Below are positions 43,517 to 55,039 of a stretch of DNA of 64,000 bases, in pieces. Source of the DNA: Coriaria nepalensis (lineage: Eukaryota; Streptophyta; Magnoliopsida; Cucurbitales; Coriariaceae). Numbering within the stretch: the first letter of the stretch is position 1; every line of letters begins with the position of its first letter. A program made the translations under genes and the position numbers. The DNA lies in assembly GCA_027186245.1 (NCBI GenBank), contig CP114497.1, positions 9,617,501 through 9,681,500 of the forward strand. Direction: 5' to 3'. The notes below the pieces were generated by a model. It worked only from the letters and a program-made list of their open reading frames with translations. It was not told the DNA's origin and searched no databases.

Positions 43517-45099
43517 ATGGATCTCTTCCCTTTCCCACCAGAATCGAAGAAGGAAAACTCTAAGTCAAAGCAGTTAGTCCAAAGGAAAAAACCACCACCA
43601 TCTCCTCCTCCTTTTTCTGCTGCTGCTTCATCATGGGAGCAAATCAAGATTTTTCTCACCTGCAAACAGATCGAAAAGACGCTAGTTCACAATCCAACAA
43701 AACGCAGAGTCAGTTCCATCTCTAAGCTGGGCTCTTCTTGCATCTCTAATATTTGTAGCGTCAAAGACGGGGTGATCCCTGCAGGCAACGCCCGGGTTGT
43801 ACACAGAGCTGATAATTCACCTGAAACCACCTCAACGGGTCACCAGACCGAGTTACCGAGTCGGCTCAAAGCCATTAACGGTTCGTCGTCCTCGTCCAGA
43901 ACTCGGTCTACCTCCCTGTCGGAGAAATCCAAGGGCGGTGCAGGTACTAGTTCTTACACGTCGTCTTCTACTAGAGGAATGCAATTAAGAAAGCTTTCTG
44001 GTTGTTATGAGTGTCACTACATCGTGGACCCTAGCAGGTACCTAGATCATCATTATTATGTACATGCATGCATTGTATGTAATTCACTAATGATTTTTAT
44101 CAGGTCTTCAATTTCAAGAACTACCATATCCACGTGTCCTCAATGCAGAGAAGTATTCCCGAAGATTGAAAATCTTGAGCTTCACCAAGCAATCCGACAT
44201 GCCGGTAAACATATATTCTCCATATCCGTATATATTCCATTCTCTGTCTTAACATATGACAAGATATCGCAATTGCAATCATGCTTGGATAAGCCATAGT
44301 TGACACGTCAACGTTGCAGAATCCGACAAACCGTGACCCTACCGACAGAATGGAAGTAGCAGGGATGATATTTGTGTAATAAATTCAATGTGTATATTTT
44401 TGTTGTTTTTGATGTATGCGGTCATGTTCAGTTTCGGAGCTGGGCCCTGAAGATTCTGGACGCAACATAGTGGAGATAATCTTCAAATCAAGCTGGCATA
44501 AGAAAGACAATCCGATCTGTACCATCGAACGGATATTAAAAGTCCACAACACCCAGAGAACGATCCAACGGTTCGAGGACTGCCGGGAAACAGTCAAAGC
44601 GCGCGCAGTACTTAACAGCACGAGAAGAAACGCTAGATGTGCAGCGGACGGCAACGAGCTGTTGAGGTTTTACTGCAGCGGCTTATCGTGCACGCTCGGA
44701 GCACGTGGATACTCCAGCTTGTGTGGGTCCATACCCGGCTGTGGAGTGTGCACGATAATCAGATACGGGTTTCAAGGGAAGGAGAAGGAGAAGGACCGCG
44801 GTGATTGCATAAAGCTGGGGGTGAGGACCACGGCCAGTAGTGGTAGAGCCCACGACTCATTGTGCGGTGAAGATATTGGACGTAGGGCCATGCTGGTGTG
44901 TCGCGTCATTGCTGGAAGAGTGAGAAATGTAGAGGATGATGCTCCGCCGGATCAGGATAGCTTGTCGGCTGGCTCGTACGATTCTGTAGCCGCATTCGCT
45001 GGTATCTACTCGAATCTCGAGGAGTTGGTTGTCTATAATCCAAGGGCCATCCTTCCGTGTTTCGTTGTTATTTACAAAGCCCTTGAGTCGAGATACTAA
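43517..45099 (+). CDS. C2H2 zinc-finger protein with ADP-ribosyltransferase-like C-terminal domain
   Basis: Plant-specific nuclear-type protein (relatives I recall: At1g75710, At4g27240) of unknown biochemical role. Exons are 43517-44037, 44104-44204 and 44432-45099, encoding 429 residues. The N-terminal half is basic and Ser/Pro-rich. One finger, CPQCREVFPKIENLELHQAI plus RH, has CX2CX12HX4H spacing at residues 185-206; the intron just before it splits the preceding CYECHYIVDP region. The C-terminal ~220 residues resemble the PARP/ART fold: ELLRFYCSGLSCTLG, GVRTTASSGRAHDSL, RAMLVCRVIAGRV and LEELVVYNPRAILP. Aligned by eye to the PARP H-Y-E triad, the Glu before the VVY strand is kept, but His and Tyr seem replaced, suggesting a non-catalytic fold. 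That alignment is an inference. Introns are GT-AG. Confidence 0.85.
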
Positions 45100-46051
45100 A
45101 CGCCGTTATTTGATTTCTCGTCTTAAATGGGCCAGTTGGCATAAATATTGGGCTGGGGTGATCTACTTCTCTCAATTTGTAAAGCCCATTTTAGCCACCG
45201 ATCAAATTGATGTAAAAGTAGTGATAATTTTGGATGTTAAAATTTTAAATAAATATATATATAAAAATTGATCGTTCCCTTTTTTCTGGTCAAAATAAAA
45301 GGGCAGAGTTGAAATTACAGCTCTTTAGTTTTTCCAACTTTCAAAGATGTTAGTAAATGATTACAGATTCTGTCATGAATAGAGGTTTTTTTTTCTACAA
45401 CGAAGCAATACTAATGACGTTTGCAGATGACAAGCAAGATAAATAATATATTTATTTGAGTTGAAACATAATCATCGCATCTAAATATGCTTGGCCCACC
45501 TTTCATCAGTTTAAGAATACGAGAAACAGGGATGCTCCTTTTCTCTAGTCCAACTTGTATAAAATAGTGAACTAAAGTAAGAGACAATCATAATGTCTTT
45601 TGTGAAAACCGCTGCTTGAACTAAATGTAAACCATCTCGAACAGAACATATGTCAATGGTAAGATCTTCTAGTCTCTGTCCTTTTACCGTGTGGTCAGAC
45701 AGAAAATCAACACTCTCACTAGTTTCAACTACAATAAGTTAAAACCCTTAATTTTCTCTTCCCATTTGTGTTTTAGATTAATTATTTGATTAAACTCTTA
45801 TAATCAAATTTTAAAAGCGGAGTCACTCACTTGATTGGCAAGCGTATTAGTTTTAAGCTTTTAAGGTTAACAAAACGTTAACAAAATTAGTTGTGAAGCG
45901 AAATCATTTGTGCACATGCATTTGGCCAAACGACACCATTTTTCGTCTTTCCTTTTACTTTTTTAAATATCATTTCTACACTTCCCGATGGCTCTCTTTG
46001 AAGAAGAATATAATGCAAGAAGAAGAAGAAGAAATACTAATATTTTCAGCA
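45100..46051. other. Spacer
   Basis: C2H2 gene 3' flank and AT-rich DNA; no gene recognised. A TGGGCC lies near 45128 and TGGGCT near 45150. A GAA-repeat (AAGAAGAAGAAGAAGAA) at about 46017-46033 precedes the next small gene. Confidence 0.45.
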
Positions 46052-46339
46052 ATGAAGCTTTTCAATCGTATACGTAAGATTCTGGTGCGACTCATATTTG
46101 CTTTCCCTTCTACTAGAGAGACAAATACGGCGTCGTCGTCGTCTGGGATAATAGGTTCAAGCTCGCAGAGGAATTACAGTGACAAATTCGAGCCTCCAAA
46201 AACGTCATGTAGCTCTTATTATTCATCTCACTCGCATTACAACGAGGCCATTGCTGATTGCATTGAGTTCTTCAATAAATCATCTCAAGAAGAGTTTTTG
46301 GAGTCGGGAAGAAGATCTTCAGATGTGATGATGGTATGA
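46052..46339 (+). CDS. Small plant protein with EPPKTSCSSYYSS motif ('Josephin-like' annotation)
   Basis: Single-exon 95-residue protein of unknown function. It has a basic, hydrophobic N-terminus (KLFNRIRKILVRLIFAFP), a Ser-rich linker, and a conserved C-terminal block, EPPKTSCSSYYSS followed by HYNEAIADCIEFFNKS, at about residues 47-77. I recall the same block from a family of 80-110-residue plant proteins often labelled Josephin-like. I see no Josephin deubiquitinase catalytic core, so that label may mislead. ATG 46052 is chosen over the in-frame ATG at 46014, because the extra residues would be a low-complexity Glu run encoded by a GAA repeat. Confidence 0.65.
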   Translation: MKLFNRIRKILVRLIFAFPSTRETNTASSSSGIIGSSSQRNYSDKFEPPKTSCSSYYSSHSHYNEAIADCIEFFNKSSQEEFLESGRRSSDVMMV

Positions 46340-46656
46340 GTTTCATTCTTAATATACGTAACATATTTGTCTCTTTGGGTTTGTTCATGTTTTTTTTTTT
46401 TTTTAATGTGGCTTTATGTTTTGGTTCTTGATTTTTATATAAGGATTTAAGATTGTAATTAGCATAGTAAGTTGAAGAAGAAAAGTATAGATTAGGCATG
46501 GAGCTTTATTACATGAAATATCTCTCATCTTGATCTTGATCACGATCAACTTCTTATGAAAATCTAATCTTTTCAAAATATAACATATAAAGGAAAGAAA
46601 AGAAAAAAGAAAAGAAAATTGCACTCGGGATAATTTCTGTGTATATATATATATAA

Positions 46657-47518
46657 TCATGTAGCTGCTTGTTCCCCTTTTCTCTTAGAAAAGATCCCTC
46701 CGATAATCGGAATCAATGGCTGCTTCTTTTTCTTCGTCGGCTTCTTACTCGTGTTCTTCTGATTATAATTAATGGAAGAAGGCCTGTCCAGTACTTTCTC
46801 AACAGCTAGTTGATTATAATGATGATTATTAGTACTCACTTGATCAGCTATTTTTGAAGGAGGAGTAGCAAATGTCACATACCGCTTCTTCTGAAACTCA
46901 TTAGCATCTGATGTCATCGTCTGTATCATCTTCACATCATTATCATCATCAAATTTTGTGGAATCCTCAACAACTTTATCTACTTCAATCTCACGGTGAT
47001 GATGATGATCATCGTCAGATTGAGTATTGTTGTTCATAATGTAATTTACTGATTGCTTATGATGAGTTTGATGGTGATGATGATTAGCATATTCTCTTTC
47101 CTTCAACTGTTGAAGCTCTCGCTTCGTCCTCTCAAGCTCGTCTTTGAGCGAAAGAAGGCAATGCGCCATTACCATGCTCTCTTCTTTCGTCTTCTCGAGA
47201 TTTTGCCTCGTCTCTTCTAACTCAGCCGTAACGCTTCCGATCTTGCAGGAAGCTGTCTCCCTATTTTCACTCGCCTTTTCATTCATCTGCAACGCATCAC
47301 GAAATTAAACTCTTATCAAAGAATTGAGTTATAAATTATTGATCAATTGAGCTAAATAATTGCGGAATTACCTGATTGAGTTTGGTAGCATAAATCTCTC
47401 CAGCTAAGACCTTCTCGCCAAACAACATAACCGCCTCCTTAACGGACCGGAACGGGGCTCTAGTGTCGATCTCCGCCCTTGACCTTACTACCACTCGATT
47501 ATGTTCAGTACTATCCAT
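46657..47518 (-). CDS. WEB family (DUF827) coiled-coil protein
   Basis: WEB/PMI2 family members are coiled-coil proteins involved in chloroplast photorelocation; this short subgroup (At1g75720/At2g17940-like) is uncharacterised. Two exons, 47518-47372 and 47286-46657, encode 258 residues. The conserved start of the family is clear: RAEIDTRAPFRSVKEAVMLF then GEKVLAGEIYA. A heptad-rich coiled coil follows (about residues 50-115: ELEETRQNLEKTKEESM, LKDELERTKRELQQLKE). The rest is a His/Asn/Asp-rich low-complexity stretch and a basic C-terminus (TSKKPTKKKKQPLIP, GGIFSKRKG). At1g75710 (C2H2) and At1g75720 (WEB) are neighbours in Arabidopsis, as their counterparts nearly are here. Confidence 0.88.
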
Positions 47519-48083
47519 GATCAGGAAGAAGAGCTAAAGATAATTTGGTCCAATTAAAGACGGGAGTGGAGGAGTTGGTTTTTATTTGGGAATGAGGGGG
47601 GTAAAAATAAGAATATGTTTAGAGTAGGGACAAAGTGGGAGGAATTCGTTACTTGGCGTCCACTTCACTAGAATTCTGTTATGTTGGCAAGTTAGAAGCG
47701 GTGGGTAGTAGATGTTAGTTTAAAGTATCCCAAAATCCTCATTTATTCTGCAAAACTAATCGACTCCTCACCTATACCCACAACTGTGTGACACAATATG
47801 CGAATATCTATATCTCTATATATATATATATATACTAGATAAACTAATGCCATCGGAGAGGAGGAGAGAGACAGAGACAGAGAGAGATACAACTTCAAAG
47901 GAGGAGAAGTACACGACGCCGGAGGGGAGGCGCAGTATGTGCTTTCCTCCGACAACACTACAAACCGAAACAACCAAGGTACTGAAAGATCATATCAGAG
48001 AACACCATTTGGTTCATTATTAATCTTCGTAATCTTAAACAATTACAGATAAGCTTGTAAGAAATCGGGATTTATTATCCGAC
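47519..48083. other. Spacer between WEB gene and ERD2-like remnant
   Basis: Includes a (TA)n run near 47817-47834 and GA-rich sequence at 47855-47892. A plus-strand ATG-initiated frame from 47849 (58 codons) is discussed among the rejected items. No firm gene. Confidence 0.4.
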
Positions 48084-48712
48084 CTCTCAACGTAGTAGTA
48101 ACAAAAGTCTGCAAGAATAAAAGTCTGAACGATTTCTGAGAGTAGGACCATACAAGGCCATAATCCAAGACCCAAAGCAGTGAGCAACAGTCCTACACTA
48201 TCTAACATCTACCCAAAACAGGGCACATATGTATATAGCATTCAGCTTCTCTCAACAATATAACAAACAGATCAAGAAATAAATTAAATTTCAGCATATA
48301 CAGGTCAAGCAATGTGTGTATATCATACTCCATTGCAAAACTGCAGTACAGTCTTATACCCAGAAACAGAGCTGTTAATTCTTGCGATTTTAGAGAAAGT
48401 CCTGCACAATCATTTCACAGTAAAGAAACGCCTCTATAATCTGTTGGACGAGAAAAAAAAATCATTTTTTTAACGATCTTATGATTTACCTGCACACGTT
48501 TTATCCTTCATGAGCTTGTAAATGAGGACAGAGATTCCGATGGAGTGGACAGCCTCGGCAGCGACGAAAAGATTATCGTGATCGTGAACCGCGATGCGGA
48601 GGCAAACCAGGGCAACCATGCCCGACACCATCGCTACAAACTCCTTGATCTTTGGCGGTTGCCGGCCAACCCATGTCGAGATCACGTGGATTGGCCTCAC
48701 CGTAGCGTGCAT
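48084..48712 (-). pseudogene. ERD2-like (KDEL receptor family) gene remnant with middle exons deleted
   Basis: The family consists of seven-helix Golgi/ER retrieval-receptor-like proteins; the plant ERD2-like subgroup has a longer N-terminus. Exon 1 (48712-48490) is intact: RPIHVISTWVGRQPPKIKEF, then HDHDNLFVAAEAVHSIGIS and LIYKLMKDKTCAG. Exon 2 (48401-48302) continues LSLKSQELTALFL, RLYCSFAMEYDIHTLLDL. Only 110 bp further comes part of the last exon (about 48192-48084): LLLTALGLGLWP then EIVQTFILADFCYYYV. The central four or so transmembrane helices are missing. Exon 2 ends in a phase that does not join the last block in frame. The C-terminus also departs from the family after YYYV. Intron-containing, so a partially deleted gene, not a retrocopy. 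Arabidopsis has such a receptor at At1g19970/At1g75760. Confidence 0.8.
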
Positions 48713-49194
48713 TTCTCTCTTTCTCTAGCCCCGTTAATGGGCAGCTAAAGATTTAGAAAGTGGAGACTTAAAAAATGAATGAAGGTACTGAGTGTCTGTA
48801 TCCGTTTTTGGTTAGAGATGAAAGTGGAGACATAAGGACGCGACACGTGTAACGCAGTCGCGTTCTATAATATGGACTAGATTATCGAGACATCCATTCA
48901 ACTAAGTCCATCTCCAATCAATCAAACTTCATAGAAATGCGTAAAAATCAAACGCTGAATTTAGTGTATGCGACTCATGCACTATTTCCGATAGATAAAT
49001 ACGAGTGTGTACGGCACACGATTTAGTTGTCGCGCAAGAATTTCTCATTAACTTTAGGCACCGATACGTTAATAAAGCTTCAACCTTCGTAATGTTTTTC
49101 ATGGATGCATACAAATATGGACAAACAATACATATTTGTGTCTGATAATTCACTAAAAATGCATATAATGATAAATTTTGATATTGTAAATGTC
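48713..49194. other. Spacer
   Basis: Intact-looking 5' flank of the ERD2-like remnant and 3' flank of the invertase. An ACACGTGT core lies near 48845-48852. No gene seen. Confidence 0.45.
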
Positions 49195-51066
49195 TTAGCA
49201 GGTCCATGAAGCGCATCTTCGGATAAAAGAATTTCTCTGTTTTTCATCTTCAAGCGTGATCATACCAATATGAGAAGGATCTTCAATCATCATCTTAGCC
49301 ACTAAATAACCTGCAGCCGACCACGTCTGTGGCCTACGAGCCTGTTTACCGACGTACTTTCCGAGCTTCCCATCGTAATACTCCGGCCAATGATCCTTCG
49401 ACAACCGGCTCTCCGCCACCTCAATCGCCCGCCTCGCTAATTGCGGCCGCCCTGTCTTTATGCACGCCGCCGTCAACAGCCACAGAAGCACTGCGCCATA
49501 AAAGTTAAACGTTGAAGTTAAAAGTCAACAAGTTTCTAGACAGAGAACAACCAGAATATTTTTACCTGGCCAGGATCCACCATTGTGGTAGCTCCACCTG
49601 GTGTTTTTCGGGTCACAACCGGTAACAATCTGCCATTCTTTATATTCTAACGCGGGATAACAGATTTTCAAGGGCATTTCTCCGACCAATTCTTGCCAAC
49701 GCGACTCTATAAGGTCCATTATGGCGGTGGATTGTTCAGGCGTCGCTAATGACGAACAGATAGCAACGCAATTACCCAAACAGAACCAACGGAAATCCAT
49801 TTTCGCCGGGCTCACGTTTCCGATGAAGTAACCGCCACGACTTGGCATGAAATCGAAAACCCAATCCGGTAGAGAATCTGGGATCACGTTGAACTTGTTA
49901 ACAGCAGTGTGAGAGTATTCCTCTGTCTTGTAGCGGTATATGTCGTTTAGTTGCTTTATGTCCAGCCAGAAATAGCTCCTGATATGATAGCTTAATGCAT
50001 GGAGGCGGTTAGCTATCCGGTCCATAAACTCCTTTCCATCTTCGTCGTGCTTGAGTAAATACAATGCACACCTTAACGCCATAAAGAACAGTGCTTGTAT
50101 CTCAATTGGGTACCCATATACCCCCTGCAAACATGAAATTCATTTTAAAAACAGAGTACAAAATGAGGAAATTTGTTAGAAACATTATGAACTAACCATT
50201 CTACGGTCGATCATGCAGCAACCGTCGGTACAAAGGAGGGTAGGGAAAGTGTCAAAGCCTTCAGAAAGACACAAGGAGAGAATAAGGCGCATCCCCTTTT
50301 GAAACTCAGGCATGTCTGCTAATGAAGAATCGCCTGTTGATTTTGTGTAAGCACGTAGTAATATGATCCACCAGAATCCAGAATCAACAGGGGCAACTCT
50401 TCCTATTGCACTCTCTCCAAAATCTACAACTAGAGTCTCCAAATTCCTTACCGGATCGTGTAGCACTTTGAAACTTGCCGGCATCACCCCTTCTCCTAGC
50501 TCGAACTTATCCACCTTCTTTTCCCATGATTGCAACCTCAAAGTTTTCAATAAGAAATTCCGAACTATCGCGGTTTCTCCGTTCATCAAAAAGGCCAAAG
50601 CGCTCGGAACAAAATCCCGAACAAATACCTGTTAAATAAGAAATTGTGAAAACACATGGATATTCATTTAGAATGTGCTTCTAACAAGAATAACAGAGAA
50701 AAAGAAGTGTAAGCTAACCTGATCGTAGTTGAGTTCTTCTGCAGAGTGGTCTAGGGCGGCGATTGTTCCTACCGGTTGACCTCGGAAGTTGATGAGAGAC
50801 CGTCTGAGGGAATCCCATGCATCAGCTACCATGGGGTGGGGCTCAACGTGACTGTTTGATCTGGGCGTATTGGAACCAGACCTCATTGACATGTCACTAA
50901 AGGTAGACCTTTCATCAAATGATCTGTTTCTCTCTAAGGTTAACTGTCTCGGTCTTTCAGATAACTTCATAAAGTCGAACTCATCCAGTTCGAACAACGA
51001 TCTCTCCCCGGAATCGATCCTTCTTAGACTTCCGTTTTGAGAGAAATCCACTGAAATCGGAGACAT
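49195..51066 (-). CDS. CINV: Cytosolic alkaline/neutral invertase (GH100)
   Basis: Hydrolyses sucrose to glucose and fructose in the cytosol at neutral pH. Four exons on the minus strand, 51066-50719, 50628-50197, 50124-49566 and 49490-49195, encode 544 residues, the usual cytosolic length without a transit peptide. GH100 hallmarks are [108 protein letters not shown] and [15 protein letters not shown]. The N-terminus has Ser/Arg-rich elements ([19 protein letters not shown]) that in CINV1-type enzymes are phosphorylation and 14-3-3 sites, and ends at [12 protein letters not shown]. All junctions are GT-AG and in phase. The paralogue number is undecided (CINV1/CINV2 type). Confidence 0.94.
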
Positions 51067-52631
51067 ATCTACGTTCTGACAGAAAATACCATGTTAAACA
51101 AAACAGGATAGAGATATAAGGCATGGTTAATGAAGATAAGGAAAAAGCCTTTTATACGTACTGGAAAACAATGCAATCACAAAACCAGAAATGGAAACAT
51201 AGCAAAGAGGGAATATTAGAAAGAGACAATTGTGATCCCTCTACGACGTTCTTATAGAGGCGAAAAAACAGAGCTAAGTAGCTTAGTATGTGATTAACAA
51301 CCTGTAGTGCCGGTTAATTCGATGAGATTTAACCGGTTAAATCAACATCCTTGATTCTTAATACAGATAAAAATGAGTAGGTGACTGACAACTTGGCAAG
51401 GCAGATTGTCACAAAGATACAGAGTGGAAAGTTTGTATGTGGTTTAATCTATTGTCTGCTCAAATCGAGTCATTAACCCGTCTTCGGAAATTTTAAGGAA
51501 AGGAATGATTGAAATCTACTAATTTGGTTTTTAATATGTTTCCGGATCCGGATCTAATTTGCTGCTTTTACCATAATGAATCCGGGTCCATATCTCAAGT
51601 CATATAAATGGGGAGTAATACGATATAATCATAGTAAAATTTTGGTAAATTAATAATTTTAATTAAATAATATATTTTTTTTCTTAATTAAAAAAAAAAA
51701 AGGAATGAGAGGTTTGGGGAGCTAATTTGTTTATTTTGTTAAATAAGATAATATGTTTTATTTAAACGATTCTTATTATATTTCATTAATTTATTTGAGT
51801 GATTTAAAAATGACACAATTAAAGATATTACATCATCTAATTCAGCCTAATGTAATTCTAAATTGAGATAGAATCTTATTTGCAAGATTCATTTTTTAGT
51901 ATGAAGCATGAACTTGATTATCACGAATCTAATTGGAATAAGTATACATCACATCACGTAATAAAATGGTTAAAAGTGACATGTTCATTACGTATATGTA
52001 TTTTGAAATGAAACAAAATGTGTACGGATTATGAATAAACTTTAATTATCCCTCAATTAAAAAGAAAGAGATTTTATATGAGAATTAATTTAATAAATAA
52101 TAGAATCGCAAGCAAAATAGACACATTAGGCGATTCGTAATCGTGAAAGAATACATCTTAGAGATATTTTTTGGATCTTTGCAATTTCCAAAAGCTACAT
52201 GAAATGTCACGTTTCAATTATAAAAAAAAAAGCTATTCATTTTTTTAATACTTATAAATGGTTTATGGTATTTGCTTTCTTATTATGAGAAGGTTAAACC
52301 GTATTGTAACAAATATAATTATCTAATTTTGGCTTCTCCACTTTTCTTAATTTTCTGAATTTACTATCAGTTTACTTCACTAATCTACATCGATCCAAGA
52401 AGTTGAACGGAACCAGCCCAATAAATATAGCCCATAAGCGGAGAGGCCCAAGTTTACAAAAGGTAACGATATCCAAGTCATGAGGGAACGCAATCCTTTA
52501 AAGTACATTTTTTACGGGTGCTAGAATTCGACCGTTGTAATTCAAAATTTATTCTTTACGGGTTACGCTTTTGCTTTCAAGGAATCAAGGACACTCATTC
52601 TTCTTCTTCGTCTTCTTCTTGTGCAAGTGTA
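51067..52631. other. Invertase 5' flank and AT-rich spacer
   Basis: 51067-51250 likely holds the invertase 5' UTR and promoter. 51640-52340 is very AT-rich with no gene recognised. 52410-52460 carries several site II-like GCCCA/GGCCCA motifs upstream of the plus-strand coiled-coil gene. Confidence 0.5.
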
Positions 52632-54351
52632 ATGGGAAAGGATAAACGCTCGGAAACCTCATTCGACCGTCGAAAATGGGAGAAGATCTTTTGCGCTCTG
52701 GTTCGGAGGGTACAGGCCCAACAGACACAGCTCGAAATCCTAGTCAAAGAGCGGAAATTTCTCGAAGATATTATGAAAATGCAACACGATCGATGGGTCT
52801 CTGAAGTTCGTATTTATGAAGACCAGATCTCTCAGGTGCATTTGATTATGTAAAAAATTTCAAACTTTTACGGAAAGAACAATTCCACGATTAGGGTTTT
52901 CTTGCGAATTTCTGAGCAATTCTGAGGTCTCATGCTAAATTTGTGTATAGATGAAGGAGGATTTGGTACTTCAAGAAAAGGAACGCTCGCTTGACACGTC
53001 GATGCTAAAATTAGCTGCTCATTCGAAGCAGAGGGACGCATATGTCTTCCAAATGAAATTAGGTCAGCCTTTTCTATTTCCTTCTTGCACAAATTCCTAC
53101 ATTTTGTGGCAAAATTTGGCGAGTATTTACGGTAGAAGGAGAAACCGGACCCCGCATAGTTGTAAGAGCATCTCCTTGACGCAAAGATTTTCATGAATTT
53201 TACAATTCAAGTAATTCACTTTACTCGGCAGCTCATCTTGCTTGGATTGTAAATTGAGGGTGTATTAGTTTATTTTTTTGTGGTTTCAAATATTTTGCAT
53301 GATAGAATCTAATCAATCTCTATGAAATGTGTTTCCTTTATGCAGAATATGCAGAAAGTGAGTTGGAAGATTTTAAGGCTTTACGTGATCTCGTCTCTTC
53401 AAAACCCTCTAATGAAGCTGTATGGCCCAGCCCCTACATCTTGCTGATAATTGTCTTTACTAGTTAGCTTATGGATTTGCCATATTTTGATATTCTGCAT
53501 ATTTTCAGGATAAGGCTCCAAGAAACTCGTTGGAAATTGCTGAAACAAGTACAGCAGACAAAGATAGTGATAAAAGTGCGGACAAAGTAGAGAAAAAACC
53601 TTCAAAGGCCTCCGAAGCTGAAGTAAAACGGATAAAAGAAGAATATGAGAAGATTCTATCAGAGAGGAATTCCGAGATATCTGCTCTCTTGGCAGAAAAG
53701 AAGTTTGTGTGGAACCAATACAACATTATGGAGGAAGATTTCACGTCTAAATTAAAGAGCAGGAATTCTGAAGTAGAATTAGCAAATGAAAAGATAGCTA
53801 AGCTTCTATTCAATATGGAGCAGCTACAATATTCGAATTCTGAAAAGGATGATACGATTACTGTATTGAAAGGTCGGTTAGGAAAGGTGGAGAGTGATTC
53901 AAGCAAACTAAAGGAAGAAATTTCAAAACTTTCACCCGAATTGGAATTGGTAAGAAAGTCTGAAAGGGCTTCTATCACACCTGTATTAAAGCGATGCAGA
54001 TCGGGTGCCAATAAATAATACCTCTGGCCCACCTGGCAAGAGAAGTGCTAAGGATAGAAGTAATGTCATAGTAAAGAAAGAATCATCTTCTTCTCAAGTT
54101 CTTCCACTATCACAGGACTCTGAAAAGGTAATTGTTATTTGGTTATAATTCTCAAAAGATAGTTAAAAGTTAAATATTTATATTTGATGGGGTTTCTTCT
54201 TATACCTTTGAGTTCCAATTCAATGAGAATTGTTTTCTTTCTCGTGATCGGTGAACAGGAAAACCAGAGCTTAAAGAGAAAGTCCGTTGCGGAGACTCCG
54301 AAATTGTTTTCTTCCAGTTTCAAGGTTCCCAAATTGAAGAATCCTATCTAA
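52632..54351 (+). CDS. Coiled-coil 'cytomatrix-like' protein, C-terminus frameshifted
   Basis: Plant coiled-coil protein of unknown function, resembling At1g19980. Exons are 52632-52835, 52951-53062, 53346-53419 and 53509-54018, giving about 299 residues before an in-frame TAA. The protein starts MGKDKRSETSFDRRKWEKIF. It has heptad-rich helices at the N-terminus (VQAQQTQLEILVKERKFLED) and centre (EAEVKRIKEEYEKILSERNS; ELANEKIAKLLFNMEQL). Just before the stop, KRCRSG shifts: the +2 frame continues VPINNTSGPPGKRSAKDR, through a GT-AG intron (54128-54258), to a last exon ending SFKVPKLKNPI (stop 54349-54351). That ending looks like the ancestral nuclear-type basic C-terminus. A 2-nt loss near 54000-54006 would explain it. 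The feature spans both parts. Confidence 0.75.
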
Positions 54352-54625
54352 TCTCTAAGTTGGCTGCTGCTATATATTCTTGTAGGCGCAAACACGAGTG
54401 TGGTTCCAAATTTGTTGTATTAGGCAGTGAGTCGTACAAAATTATTATTGTAGCTGTTGGAAGAGCTTGTAATCTATGTAATATAAACTCAAATACATTA
54501 CTTTTGGCTGGGTCATTTCTTTGTCCACATATTTCATGTCTTTACAATCAAAGTAAAAACCATCTATAACAAGTTAAAGTCATCCGCATATATGGATAGG
54601 ATAACACAAAATCATGATTGATGAA

Positions 54626-55039
54626 CTAATAATACGATCTCCAAATCGGCGGCGACCACTTCGAATGAAAGTAAGACTGGCAACATACCAAAACCAGTAG
54701 CACAACTAGTAAGACCGCCACTCCCCAAGGCGACGCACCCTCGGTCCTAAGAACCGAGTTGAACTTGGTTCTGGGCGGGAGCACCACAAGCTGACCATAC
54801 TTAGTGATTGAGTAAGCAAGGAAGATCAATATCAAAGGCAAGATAAAAAGAAATAACTTCAAGCTGATCATAGTTCTCTGCATCTGATACTTGTAACTTG
54901 TATATGAAGAAAGTGATAGCAAAAGAACCATGATGCTAAGGATGGCTACTAAAGGCAGTGGTGGTGGAGATAATGAAGCTAGAGTTTGCTCTGTCCAGCC
55001 TTGTTTCCATCCTCTTCTCTCCCTAATAAACCAGCCCAT
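54626..55039 (-). CDS. Small three-helix plant membrane protein, function unknown
   Basis: Single-exon 137-residue protein. It starts MGWFIRERRGWKQGW, a Trp/Arg-rich cytosol-facing head. Three hydrophobic segments lie at about residues 28-44, 58-76 and 103-120. A conserved-looking stretch RTEGASPWGVA precedes the last helix, and the end is QSYFHSKWSPPIWR. I recall similar intronless proteins across angiosperms, without known function. It is tail-to-tail with the coiled-coil gene (275 bp apart). Codon use and the uninterrupted frame support a real gene. Confidence 0.75.
   Translation of the reverse strand: MGWFIRERRGWKQGWTEQTLASLSPPPLPLVAILSIMVLLLSLSSYTSYKYQMQRTMISLKLFLFILPLILIFLAYSITKYGQLVVLPPRTKFNSVLRTEGASPWGVAVLLVVLLVLVCCQSYFHSKWSPPIWRSYY

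Noticed and set aside
47849..48025. Plus-strand small open frame beginning MPSERRRET with a TTPEG motif, faintly like SIAMESE-related inhibitors
   Set aside because: Only 58 codons in GA-rich sequence. The CPPAPRK-type core of that family is not seen and the TA-rich upstream is uninformative. There is a possible donor at 47977 but no recognisable second exon.
53505..54032. Minus-strand frame of 175 codons, rich in Ser and Phe
   Set aside because: Antisense of the Lys/Glu-rich coiled-coil exon. Such frames stay open because of the biased codon composition.
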